The translations under genes were made by a program, and so were the position numbers. A DNA stretch of 64,000 nucleotides. Origin: Dipteris shenzhenensis (taxonomy: Eukaryota; Polypodiophyta; Polypodiopsida; Gleicheniales). The notes beneath the pieces were generated by a model. That model had not been told where the DNA came from and did no database searches. It was given only the letters and a program-made list of their open reading frames with translations. Positions 33,095 through 43,408 of this stretch are shown piece by piece; within the stretch, counting starts at the first letter, position 1, and each line of letters begins with the position of its first letter. The DNA lies in the NCBI GenBank assembly GCA_047967505.1, contig CM106540.1. One strand, written 5' to 3'.

Positions 33095-34102
33095 ATGGCT
33101 GAATACGCTCACGGCCTCTCCTTACAGACGGTGTCTTCTGCCCTTGAGACGCTACGAAATCCTTCTTTCCACACTGAAGAAGAAATTCTCACCCAGTTGA
33201 ACGTGCTGTTGCGCACGCCGCTCACTATGGCGGTTTTGCGAGACTCTTGCATGGGCATGTACGTAGCAGATCTGTGTAGCCACGCGTGCCCAAATGTGAG
33301 CAGCGCTGCGCGCTTGCTGATATATTACTTCCAGCAGTTGCTCAAGGACTGGGCACACGACAAGTCCCGAGATATCATTGAGATAAACTGCGACCGAGCT
33401 CGCAAGACAATGCAAATGACAATACGGATGCAAGTCTCACCGTCGCCCAGCCCTTCTCTACATGAGAATCCGCCAACTAGCCCTCTCAATCCCTCAATTC
33501 AAAGCGAAGAACCCCCGGTCGAACCGGTTGTAAGACGGATTCGCTCTAAAATCACTCGCCAGAGCAACGAATCACAGTCCCCTCATTTGCCAACAGATCG
33601 TCGACCCGATCCGTATTCAGTCCCGCTACCGTTGCGTCTAAAAGTTATTCCTAGAGATCCTCGCGATAGGAAAGAATCGTCAGGTCTTCAGCCGCCAAGA
33701 TATGAGGATTATATTCCATTGAGTACATTCCCTGAAATCATTTGCGAGAGCAACGAATCACAGTCCCGTCATTTGCCAACAGATCGTAGACGCGATCCGT
33801 CTTCAGTCCCGGCAGCAGAGCCTCCGCTAAAACCACGACCGTTGCGTCTAAAAGTTATTCCACCTAAAGATCCTCGCGATAGGAAAGAAGCGTCAGGTCT
33901 TCAGCCACCAAGATATGAGCTCGGGGACGATTATATTCCATTGAGTACATCCCCTGAAATCACCGCAGAAGAAGAGGCTGTATTAATTAGATCAACGAGA
34001 GCATCGCAGTATCCCAAAGTTTATAACAGAAGGGAAAAAGAAACGCATCGCCTGCCTAATCCAGAGGGGCAAAGTCCTGTCGGGGAGCCATGTTATGTTT
34101 AG
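33095..34102 (+). CDS. TFIIS N-terminal-domain-like protein with duplicated tail
   Basis: 335 residues, single exon, start in a good plant context (GCCATGG). Residues about 25-92 resemble the TFIIS N-terminal (LW) four-helix bundle: a leading helix, LNVLLRTPLTMAVLRDS, then MYVADLCSHACPNVSSAARL and a final LLKDW, in the order of the family's L-T-x-L, G-x-x-V and W positions. That domain docks transcription elongation and Mediator-related factors in the nucleus. The rest is a Pro/Arg/Ser-rich disordered tail. Part of it is directly duplicated: an ESQSPHLPTDRR..LRLKVIP..YIPLS block at about 33,561-33,740 recurs at about 33,748-33,958 with a 27-bp or so expansion. No TFIIS zinc ribbon is present. 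It could instead be an unrelated helical domain. Confidence 0.55.
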   Translation: MAEYAHGLSLQTVSSALETLRNPSFHTEEEILTQLNVLLRTPLTMAVLRDSCMGMYVADLCSHACPNVSSAARLLIYYFQQLLKDWAHDKSRDIIEINCDRARKTMQMTIRMQVSPSPSPSLHENPPTSPLNPSIQSEEPPVEPVVRRIRSKITRQSNESQSPHLPTDRRPDPYSVPLPLRLKVIPRDPRDRKESSGLQPPRYEDYIPLSTFPEIICESNESQSRHLPTDRRRDPSSVPAAEPPLKPRPLRLKVIPPKDPRDRKEASGLQPPRYELGDDYIPLSTSPEITAEEEAVLIRSTRASQYPKVYNRREKETHRLPNPEGQSPVGEPCYV

Positions 34103-37100
34103 AAATTGCCTCTCTTACAGTTCGTGAATACAAGAAAAATACCAAAAAGAATGAGGCCTTTTTCTCTAGGACGAAAACAATCAAGAGAATAGAAGCATGC
34201 AAGTAACTCTACTCTCCAAATAGGTTCAAGTCAAGGGGGGAAAGAGTGTCTCTTGATATCCATTCATGTTCAATAGAGCCATGTACATTGCTATCTCCTT
34301 GCCTTGTATCTATTCACAGAACCATTTGCATTGTGCTTCACCTTATAAACCCACTTGTAGCCAATTTCATTCTTGTGATCCACTATGGCAATCATCTTTT
34401 ATAGAATAATCCAAGTGAATCCTATCCCCTCTCATGAGGCATAAAAGGCTTCCTTCTAAGTACATAAGGAGTAGTCTTTTTGTTGGTAGATCCTAATTTG
34501 AAGCACATAAGTGTTGGTTCAAATGTTGCACAACAATGATTGCATGAAGGATTCAACTAAGTTTTATTTCTAGATGCATTGGGGTGGTAAAATGACACAT
34601 GAAATCATTGAGCTATAATGTGCTTCTAGTCATCCTTTGTTACATTTCTTGAAGTGTATTTTTTTGCATGATCTGTATGTTCTTGACAATGGTTGATTTG
34701 AGAACTACATGGCATCTTTGAAGAAATCCTATTACATCCTTTGACCTATTAGGACATGCAAATTCATGAAAATTTTATGTTGAAAATGTGGGGTTACATC
34801 CACACAACACTAGGTATATTGGAATAATGAATGTCGAACTTTGAAGTGATCAATGCTAAACTTTGAAATTTAGTATGGACTAATCAAAGTTTAACTTTGA
34901 ATTAATGCTCTAACGAATGTGTAAAATCAAAGGGTGAATCTTCATCCCAATTACAATGTAGGGGGTCTATATATATTGACAACATCATTCTGATTATTTT
35001 CTTTTGTATAACTTTGTGTTCATAGGTTGTACGGGCTTGAAAAATATCACTTTGACTCTGGATTTATTGAGATTCTCCATGACTTTTGATTTGGAAATTT
35101 CCCCTTGAATAGATAGGATTGTTTCAATACAACTAGGGCATTGGAATAATTGTAATGAGTAAGAATTGAGCATTTGGTATGTCCTTTACTCATAGCATTG
35201 GGTAACATAATCTATAAAGATAATGATATAATTGTTTTCTATTTTTGATTAAGGGGCCCATAAGGTCCAAAGAAACTAGTTAAAATGATTAGATAGTGGT
35301 AGGTCAAGGCAACCAATTATAGATCCTTGCAACATTGACATTATTTCACTGTTGGCATTTAAGATGATGATAAGGTGGCATGGGACCATTTGCAACATAT
35401 ATGAGGCCAATAGAAGTTCTAATACAAAGAAGACATCACTTGGTTTAGTAAACCTAGATTCATGACCAAATGAAGAATAAGAATGATCATAGTGGACACA
35501 ATGGTTGAATAATGTAGTGAATGCATATACAACTTTGTGATGATAAATTATTTGCACAATAGTGTTATAGGTTGTCTTTGATTAAATATTTCTCATGTTT
35601 AGGACTTTCCTTTGATTAATTTGATGGCTCATGGTTTGCACCTTAAGACTGCATGCCCATAAGGTATTGAGACTTACCAGTTGATGTTTATGATTAGATG
35701 TTGGGAGTAGAGGAGTACTGTGCTAAAATACATTAAGGGATTTGTAAAAACTAAATTTGAACATTTTGAACTACAGCAACTAGGTTTTTAGGGGAATGAG
35801 GGACTTTGGGAATACTTTGGACTGATGGATCTCAAGACAATGCTGAAAAACCAAGACTTTTATTACGAAGATAGAACTTTGAAGTAAAAGTCTATTCTTG
35901 GAGAGACAAACCCCACATTAATAGACAAACATTTAAATGTATTTTCTTGAGAAGGGGAATGAGGAGCCTATGATCTCTTCGAGTCAATGACTCTAATGAA
36001 CCATGAAAATATGGATTGGAAAATACCATACAATTCTATGAGATTCATTTTGTGTATGACTACTTTACCTTAGATTTTCATAGGCTTCAACTCATGAAAC
36101 TATTTGGAAGCCATTCTTGCATGGTTTCACCTTGCTAAAGATGCATTGCTCCAAGTCCATGCCCAAATGCATTTGTGCAAAGAAGAAATATTTGATTAAA
36201 AAATAGGGATTGTTATATTATGATGGTTGAGGTGATAAGCTACTTGATATTTTTGCTATCCTTGATTATAGCATATATTCCATACGAATAGCTATGTCCC
36301 TTTTATTGTATCTTCTTGAATAGACCTATGATTCTTGCATATTCAGTGATGAATCATGAAATCGATTAAAAATTGTATCATTTCTTCAAACCTCTGCAAG
36401 ATGTTGGTTGAGGATAGCTAAGAAGAGATTATACTTGTTAAAGCATAATGAGACTACGATTAATAGTTTAAGACAAGTGGTTAAAAGTTAACCCTAAACA
36501 AAGAAAAATGTATTTCCTTGCGTAACCACCATGCTCGTTTTATTTTAGTGTGGGTTACACTTAATCCTCAACCAAAGAGAATGTATCTCCTTTGCAACCA
36601 TCATGATGGTTTTTATGCTACTTCTTGGAACTATTTCAGTATTGCTTACAAGTTAATCCTAAACCCAAGAAAAATGTGTTTCCCTGTGTAACCACCGCGT
36701 TGGATCCATGAATGATTTTTTCAAATTAATTTTGTTAAGGAGCTAAAGCTTTATATTGGTGTTGAAAGCTAGCATGCCCTTAAAAAAATAAATGTTTGAA
36801 AGATTCGTCACGATTTGAAACTTTAATACAAAAAAACTTAAAGTTTCACTAGGATTTACATTTTTTTCTTCAAAATTCAAAAGAAACTATATAAAGGTGT
36901 ACCAAATTCTATCAATATTGTGAAACTAAAAATTTTAGCTCAATAAATTTCGACAAGATTGCTACCAACAACAACTCCTACTCGACTGCTACCAGCACAA
37001 TGACTATGATAATAGTATTATTTATACTAAAGTTGAAACATAAAAGATATTATGCCTAGCTAGTATAACAACTCTGCTATTGTTGAGAGAAAAAGTTGAA

Positions 37101-39435
37101 CAAAGAGATTACATCCAAAGATGATTCATAGCAACTCATCGATTGTTGAGAGCCTCATCGAGCAAAAATTGAACAAAAGACATTACATCTACATCCAAGG
37201 ATGGTTTATAAAAACTAACAACTTAGCACTTTTTGAGAGCCTCATGGAGCAATAATTGAACAAAAGAATTACATTTATAACAACTCAAAGAGCCTTATCT
37301 CAAAAGATTACATCCGACAAGGATAACCACTCAGCCATTGTTGAGTGGTTGTGCCTTATTGAGAAAAGTTACAAAGAGGATATTTGTACAACATAGTATT
37401 GCTGATTGCTGATAGACCACTATACAGTATTATATTCAGTAAGGTCAGTGTAACATGTTGCATCTAAATTTTTGGGGAGCCGATGATGGAGAAGTCCATG
37501 GAGAGGCTGAATACCATGCACAAATGCAGGACATAGAATTCACCCACCCAACAACACAAGAAAACTCCTCCCTAAAAATCCTTATCCTTTTTTGTCAATG
37601 TCTCTAGGGAATCCATACAGCATAGCCATAAAAAGGCCAAATATCTGCATAACATGCAAGTTGTTAGCCTAGAGATGTAGGGGGAATGGATAGACATTAT
37701 GAAGACATTCCACAAGAGCAAGTGTTTCCATTCTTAGCAAGTGCAACACAATGAGCTTGTACAAGAAAGTACACAAGATTAAGATCACATTGTATCAAGG
37801 GAGGTACTATTGTTGGTTGTGTTTCCTGTGGTTCCTGGCATGGTAAATATCAATGGAGTGGATGAGTAGGGGAGAACATGAGTGGATGAGAGTTCGAGGA
37901 GGAATCTTGGAGTAAAGTAGCAGATCAGGGGCAGATGAGAGCAGGAAAGTAGCAAAGCAGGGGAGGAAAATGAGAGCAAAATAGCCAAATAGCCTTTCTC
38001 CATGTTTGGGGCCATGGTTAAATAGTAACAATGGCACTTAAATCTCAATGGGACACCTTAAATTAATTAGAATTCAAGCCATCATCATGATTGGAGGCCC
38101 GATGGTGCATAAAATTTGAGCCAACGTGTAGACTTGAGGCCCAAACAGTGTCATGAGCCATCATCAATTAATTGAAACTCAAGTTGCCAATCAATCACAT
38201 GTTTGGTGGCCCAGGCAATGCTATTTTTTGTAGACATTTTTTGCCATACAAAGCTTCATCAGAAGGCCTTAAAAAATAGTAAAAGTTATCCTTCCAATTA
38301 AAGGTGAGGGCATAGTGATTGGGACTAGATTGCTTATTTTGCACCTAAAATAATCACTGGCATGCAAGCTTGCCCAATTATAGAATTATGAGCCATTATT
38401 TAACCTCATGGTGAACTATGGTAGATAATTGCACTAAAAATAATTGAGAATTATTTTTCCCAAAAATAATCACATGCAAGCCTAACATGTAAGCCAGTCT
38501 ACTTATAGAGTCATGAGCTATTATTTATACACATCATGGATAGGCAAGATTTCCTACAATGTGGGCAAGATTTCCCACATCATAGTGCATTTCAATGTAG
38601 CCCTAGATCACATACAATTCGGTGGTTCTCTCCAAATAATCATGAAGGTGCCACCATGTTGGTGACTGGTAATTAAGTTGTAATCAAATTGCATGCAAGC
38701 TTGATCAAAATTAGATACAATAACAAGAGGGGTTTTTTAATTCAACTTTTAAAAAAAATCACTTAGTTCATAAGTAAAGAGGGGTGTTTTTATTGGGGGG
38801 AAAATTTTAGTCGAGGGGTTTTTTTAATACCCTTGAATGCACATGATACATAGGGTTTCTTAGTAGTGCAACCCCTGATATAATTATTTGGGTCATCATC
38901 TAGAGTCATCATGTTAACGAGAAATTGTGCATAGGGTTGACGGCCTTGCTATTTTCTTTTGTAGGTTGCAATGGAAAGCTAGTGTTTGTTATCAGCTCAA
39001 ATGAGTGTGGAGTAGTGAATGGACAAAAGTTAGAGTGACTTAGCAACACACGGATGAATAAGGCCTTAAAATATACACAAGATAGTGTTCAATTTTAGCA
39101 TGCAATCATAAAAACATATTTGGTTCTTTTTTTTGTTGGGAGCAATACATTCTTTACACCCATGGTGCATGGTTTATTAAAAAGTATGGTTCTTTGAATA
39201 TTTGGAGCATGAGAGGTGTGAAATAGTCCCATTATAGAGCACAAGGTGCACATTTTAAAAAGATGCATCATTGGGTTGGAATGGCTCGATGACATGGGCA
39301 TATGGTGGGAGGAAAGTGACTCTTGCGATGATTAGGCCCCCACAAGCAAGTCCAAGCGAGCACCCCACAAAGGTCTAAGCGAACAACCCACACAATAAAT
39401 CAAAGAAAATAAAGAATGAGAAAAGAGATCAGGAG
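34103..39435. other. Long stretch without recognisable genes
   Basis: AT-rich, with stops in all frames. Two weak tandem patterns: around 36,480-36,710 a phrase TAACCCTAAACAAAGAAAAATG with following ACCACCATG recurs about three times, and around 37,075-37,380 GTTGAGAGCCTCAT..TTGAACAAAAGA..TTACAT recurs about four times. Near 38,720-38,880 there is a diverged relative of the MITE (separate entry). Otherwise I see nothing. Confidence 0.5.
38720..38875 (-). mobile_element. Possible diverged relative of the hAT-like MITE
   Basis: The right half reads TTGAATGCACATGATACATA, then GGGTTTCTTAGTAGTG and CAACCCCTG. This aligns base by base with the minus-oriented MITE end (TTGAACGCACGTGATA, AGAGGGTTT, TAGTGACCCCCC). 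The left end may be the GAGGGGTTTTTTAATTCAAC near 38,728. No exact 8-bp duplication is evident. Confidence 0.45.
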
Positions 39436-39501
39436 GTGGTCACCATAGCGGTGGTGGTCATGGTGGCAGTAGTGGTTGTGGTGGAGGAGGTGCCAGTAGT
39501 G

Positions 39502-39717
39502 GAAGCCTTTGTGGTGAAAGATATTTTGCAAGAGCACATGTATAATGCAAGAACACAAAGTGTTGCCTTGGCAGCATTGCAAGAGGCCACAAAAGTGCAA
39601 CTAGTCACTATTATGGAAGATGAAAATTTATGTTGTATACATGCGAAGAGGGTGACCATTATGGACAAGGATATAGCTCTTTCTATTCAAATCATAAGGG
39701 ATCTGCCATTGAAAAAA
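39502..39717 (+). pseudogene. Histone H3 fragment (truncated copy)
   Basis: About 72 residues align continuously with the H3 histone fold: VVKDILQEHMYNARTQS corresponds to the loop region before helix 2, ALAALQEATKVQLV to helix 2, and EDENLCCIHAKRVTIMDKDI to the conserved loop-2/helix-3 segment. Helix 1 and the tail are missing; a low-complexity GTGGTGGTCATGGTGG stretch precedes it. It is closer to ordinary plant H3 than the transposon-borne H3 at 45 kb, so it is probably a host-derived fragment rather than a piece of that element. Its end runs into the first ~360-bp satellite unit. Confidence 0.75.
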
Positions 39718-39779
39718 TCTCGAGTTGTATATACACTATCTATTATAAACAATGTTACCAAATTTTTGGAAGCAACAAA

Positions 39780-41243
39780 AATTAGTTTTGTTAAAGGTGT
39801 GTCAGAAGCAATTGTTTGTGTTTCTATGCAATAGTTTATACAATTTTCCTCTCTCAAGGTAATTTTCTTAACATAAAGATGTAAATGGCCACTAGCATGT
39901 GCTTGTAGTTTATAGTGCAATTGCATCACCAAAAACAACTTATCTTGACAAAGGAAAAAAAAGGGGGTGGATTGGAGCACCCAAGTGATAGACGGGGATC
40001 CCGTCTGGCCCTTGTGCGCTCCAGTATACCCTTTTATTTTCAATCTCAAGATAATGTTTTTTTGTGATGCACTTGTAATGGAATTTGTGATGCATTGTAA
40101 TGGAATTTGTGATTTCAATGGACCTTATCTTCTGACCATGTGGAATCCCAAAGGTCAAGAAAATCATTTTTGTTAAAGGCATGCTGGAAGTAATTATTTG
40201 TGTTTTTATGCAATTTTTTATACAATTTTCTTCTCTCAAGGTAGCTTTTTTAAAATGAAGATGTAAATGGCCACTAGCATATCCTTGTAATGTTTAGTGC
40301 AAGTGCATCACCAAAAAAATCTATATCTCAATAGATGAAAAAAAGGGGTGTGGACTTGAGCTCCCAAGGGCCAGACCCTTGGATGCTAGAGTCCACCCCT
40401 TGTTTTTCTTTGTCAAGGTAAAGTTTTTTTGGGTGATGCATTTGTAATGGCCTTTTTTATGTCAATGGGCTTTGTCTTTGACCAAGTGTAATCCAAAAGG
40501 TCAAGAAAATCTTGGTTGTTAAAGGCGTCTCAAATTCAATTTTTGTTGTTTCTATGTAATCTTTTATATACTTTTCCTCTCTCGAGATAATTTTTAAAAG
40601 AATATAGAGTGCCCAAGTTCCAGACAAGGGACCCGTCTTGCCCTTGGGTGCTCTAGTTTACCCCCTTTTTCTTTCAATGTCAAGATAATGTTCTTTGGGG
40701 TGATGCGGTTGTAAGGGCCCTTGTAATGGCAGTTGTGATGCCAATGTCCCTTGTCTTATGACCAAGTGGAATCCCAAAGGTCAAGAAAATCATTTTTGTT
40801 AAGGGGCGTGTTGGAAGCAATTATGTGTTTCTATGCAATCTTTATAAATTTTATTTATTTAATATAATTTTGTTTAAATGAAGATGTAAATAGCCACTAG
40901 AATACCTTTATAACGTGTATCACAAGTGCATCACTAGAAAAAACATATCTTGATAGAGAAAAAAAAAGAAGTGGATTGAAGCACCCAAGGGCCAGACGGA
41001 GGGGACCTCGTTTTGCTTGGGCACTTGACCCCACCTTGTGAAGATAAAGCTTTTTTTGATGATGAATTTGTAATGGCCCTTATAATGGTTTTTCTAATGT
41101 CAATGGAATTTCTATGACCACGTGGAATCCCAAAGGTCAATAAAATTAGTTTTGTTAAAGTCATGTCAGAAGCAATTGTTTGTGTTTCTATGCAATATTT
41201 TATACAATTTTCCTCTCATGATAATTTTTAAAAACATGAAGAT
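39780..41243. repeat. ~360-bp hairpin satellite, left block
   Basis: Units are marked by GATGTAAATGGCCACTAGCA at about 39,878, 40,259 and 40,878, with a further marker cut by the transposon at 41,243. Each unit has an inverted repeat: a left arm of the type GTGCATCACCAAAAA..TATCTTGA..AAAAAGGGGTGGA.. and a right arm TCCACCCC..TCAAGATAA..TTTTTGGTGATGCA, then GACCAAGTGGAATCCCAAAG. The unit near 40,510-40,880 is rearranged. Confidence 0.75.
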
Positions 41244-41274
41244 CATTAGGAAAAAAGGGAGCTCATTTTGGGGC
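41244..41274 (+). repeat. Left terminal inverted repeat
   Basis: 31 bp starting CATTAGG and ending CTCATTTTGGGGC. Differences from the right repeat are at positions 8 (A/G) and 18 (G/A). Confidence 0.9.
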
Positions 41275-41514
41275 ATTTTACGGTTTGGAAAAATAAGCTC
41301 TCAACCAATCAATAGAGGGCCAACATAACGTTGGAAATTCACAAAAATAAGAGAAAATAGAAAAAAGAAACAATACTTTATGTAGGTACAAGCGTGCTAC
41401 ATTAATGTGGAGATTGGTTTTTTATTCTCACAAGATCTTTGGACAAGAAGATAGAATCTAAACTGACATTTTATCTGACAAGGGCCTTCCCGCTTCCACC
41501 TTCCTTTGAACTTT

Positions 41515-43066
41515 GAAATGTTGTGCCGTCTTTCCTTCGAAAGGTCTACCATTCTACACCACTACCTCATTGTGCAGCAGCCTCTTCTTTTCCAAAACTG
41601 CTCCCTTGATCCTGTTTGGCATAGAGTAAGATGTTTCTTGTCAACTGTCTATCTGCCCACTTTCCCACTTTCTCTTCTTGAAACTTCAATTTGTTATCTT
41701 ATTTACATTACTTTGCTATTGTTACAGATTCAAAAAATCTCCATGGTGAATAAAAACCATGGCCGTTCTTGTGGAAGACACTCTGTGGATGATAATGCTA
41801 TGAAGGCAAAATTATACCACACATCCTTACCCCATCGACCTGCTTCTTCTATTTCGTCGGTAGAGAATTCAAGTACAGTCAAAATGGAAGGAACTTGGGA
41901 AAGGTTTAGTGTTTTGAAAGGAGCATGGGTGCTCATGCAACCTAGCAAAAGAAAAAGACCCCATACAAAAAACATTTTCTTGGCGTCATGGAAGGGAAGA
42001 GTACGAGATTTTAAAATCACCAGAGGGAAGATATCTGTGAAAGAAGTTTTGATTCAGCATGTGTACATGCATAAAGAACTTGTCTTGCGAGACTATCCAA
42101 AAGATCTTCCGCAACACAAGCCTAATTGTATATTTTTCTATTGTGGTTTTTTTCTTTACGAGGTGTATGGATTTTTAATATGAAGCTTTCTCTCTTTGCT
42201 TATTAACATTCTTGTGTTGTTTTATTTCAGATTTATATCCTTCATTGTATGAGACATGGCAAAACATCGATTGTATTCTGGGATTTATAGATGTTTTGCA
42301 TGGATCGATAGGAGAACAACAATACCAAGGTCGATGTGCAACAGAGCTAGCTCAATCGGGTATATTTTTTACTGATCATTTTTATCAGTTGCTGGACAAT
42401 GCTAACACACATGGTGTGTTAATAAAACAAGACCTTCCGGCATGGAATTTAGTGGATTGGCCTCACCCACATTCTAGTGTTACAGAGGCATATAGGGCCA
42501 AGCTTTTCAAAGAAGTACAGAAAGCTCTGAGGCCCAATATTACCACAAGGATAATAAAAATTTATTTATGCATGCCTCTCACAGTTTTTGTGGACTTGAT
42601 TAATACCTTTCCAGTGAAGGTTTCAAAAACAATGTTCACAGTTAAAGCAACAAGTTCGGCATGCATGCCACAATTTTTGGATAAAGGTTGGGATAAGAAG
42701 ACATGTAGTTCAGTGTTTTGTGAGGTTGTCCAACCTTCTATGCAACTGAAGTACATGGTTGCATCACAAAATTTTATTTTCTCTTTTTATTACAAGCGCA
42801 GTCAAATGTTAGGCACAAAACTAGTCCCAATGGATCAAGATGAAGATTCTTTTGGTGCAGAAAATAAACTTCTTGATATTGATGTTGTTGAGAATGGTAA
42901 TGTGCTAGTCAATATCTCATTAAGAGAATGTTGCTCCCTAGCTCAATTGCGCAATGACATTCTGTTTGAGATAGAAGGTTCTATTTCAAACGACTTTTTA
43001 TTTATCTACAACAACAAAAAGGTACACCATCTGATTTATCCTAGTCTCATTAAGCATTGCTATTAG
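41515..43066 (+). CDS. Transposon protein A, unrecognised, spliced
   Basis: Plus-strand gene in the left part of the transposon. A clear intron at 42,128-42,230 (CCTAATT|GTATAT .. TTTATTTCAG|AT) joins exon phases exactly and gives PNYLYPSLYETWQNID across the junction. A likely upstream intron (GGCATAGA|GTAAGATG .. TTGTTACAG|ATTC, acceptor near 41,727) would make the ATG at 41,743 (MVNKNHGRSCGRH) the main start if the first exon is untranslated. The downstream exon to 43,066 has no stop. A polyadenylation signal AATAAA lies near 43,130. Near the end, VNISLRECCSLAQLRNDILF followed by FLFIYNNKK is compatible with a small beta-grasp-like domain. I recognise no family. It is the only gene of the element without visible stops. 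Confidence 0.55.
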
Positions 43067-43408
43067 TTTACTTTACCGCTCTGATTCATATTGCTTTTTT
43101 GCAATTGCTCAAAAGAAGAGAGAGCTCAATAAAATGCAAAGACATTGAAAATTTGAAAATTGAGATAACACAGACTCCATAAACAAAGGTTTTGTATTCA
43201 ATCAAGTAAGATTTTGTACAAAAGTGTTTAGTTAAACATGTAGAACATATTTTTGACATCCATTTTCTATTTATGTACGGCTTGATCCAGAGGCTGCTCT
43301 ACATGGTCCAAGATCTCCCTATCATCATTTTTTGGAGAATCTTTTTTCTGCTGCTCCATCCTGTCCTGTACAGTATGTTGGTGCTACTCCATTGTCTCCT
43401 CCACTACC

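Noticed and set aside
39436-39501. Start of the H3 fragment frame as a real N-terminus
   Set aside because: It is a GTGGTGGTG-type low-complexity stretch giving a run of Val residues, not an H3 tail.
42231-42290. A plus-strand reading HCMRHGKT, resembling the RHG box of phosphoglycerate mutases
   Set aside because: It is in the wrong frame for the spliced gene, stops after a few residues, and the in-phase frame is clearly different.
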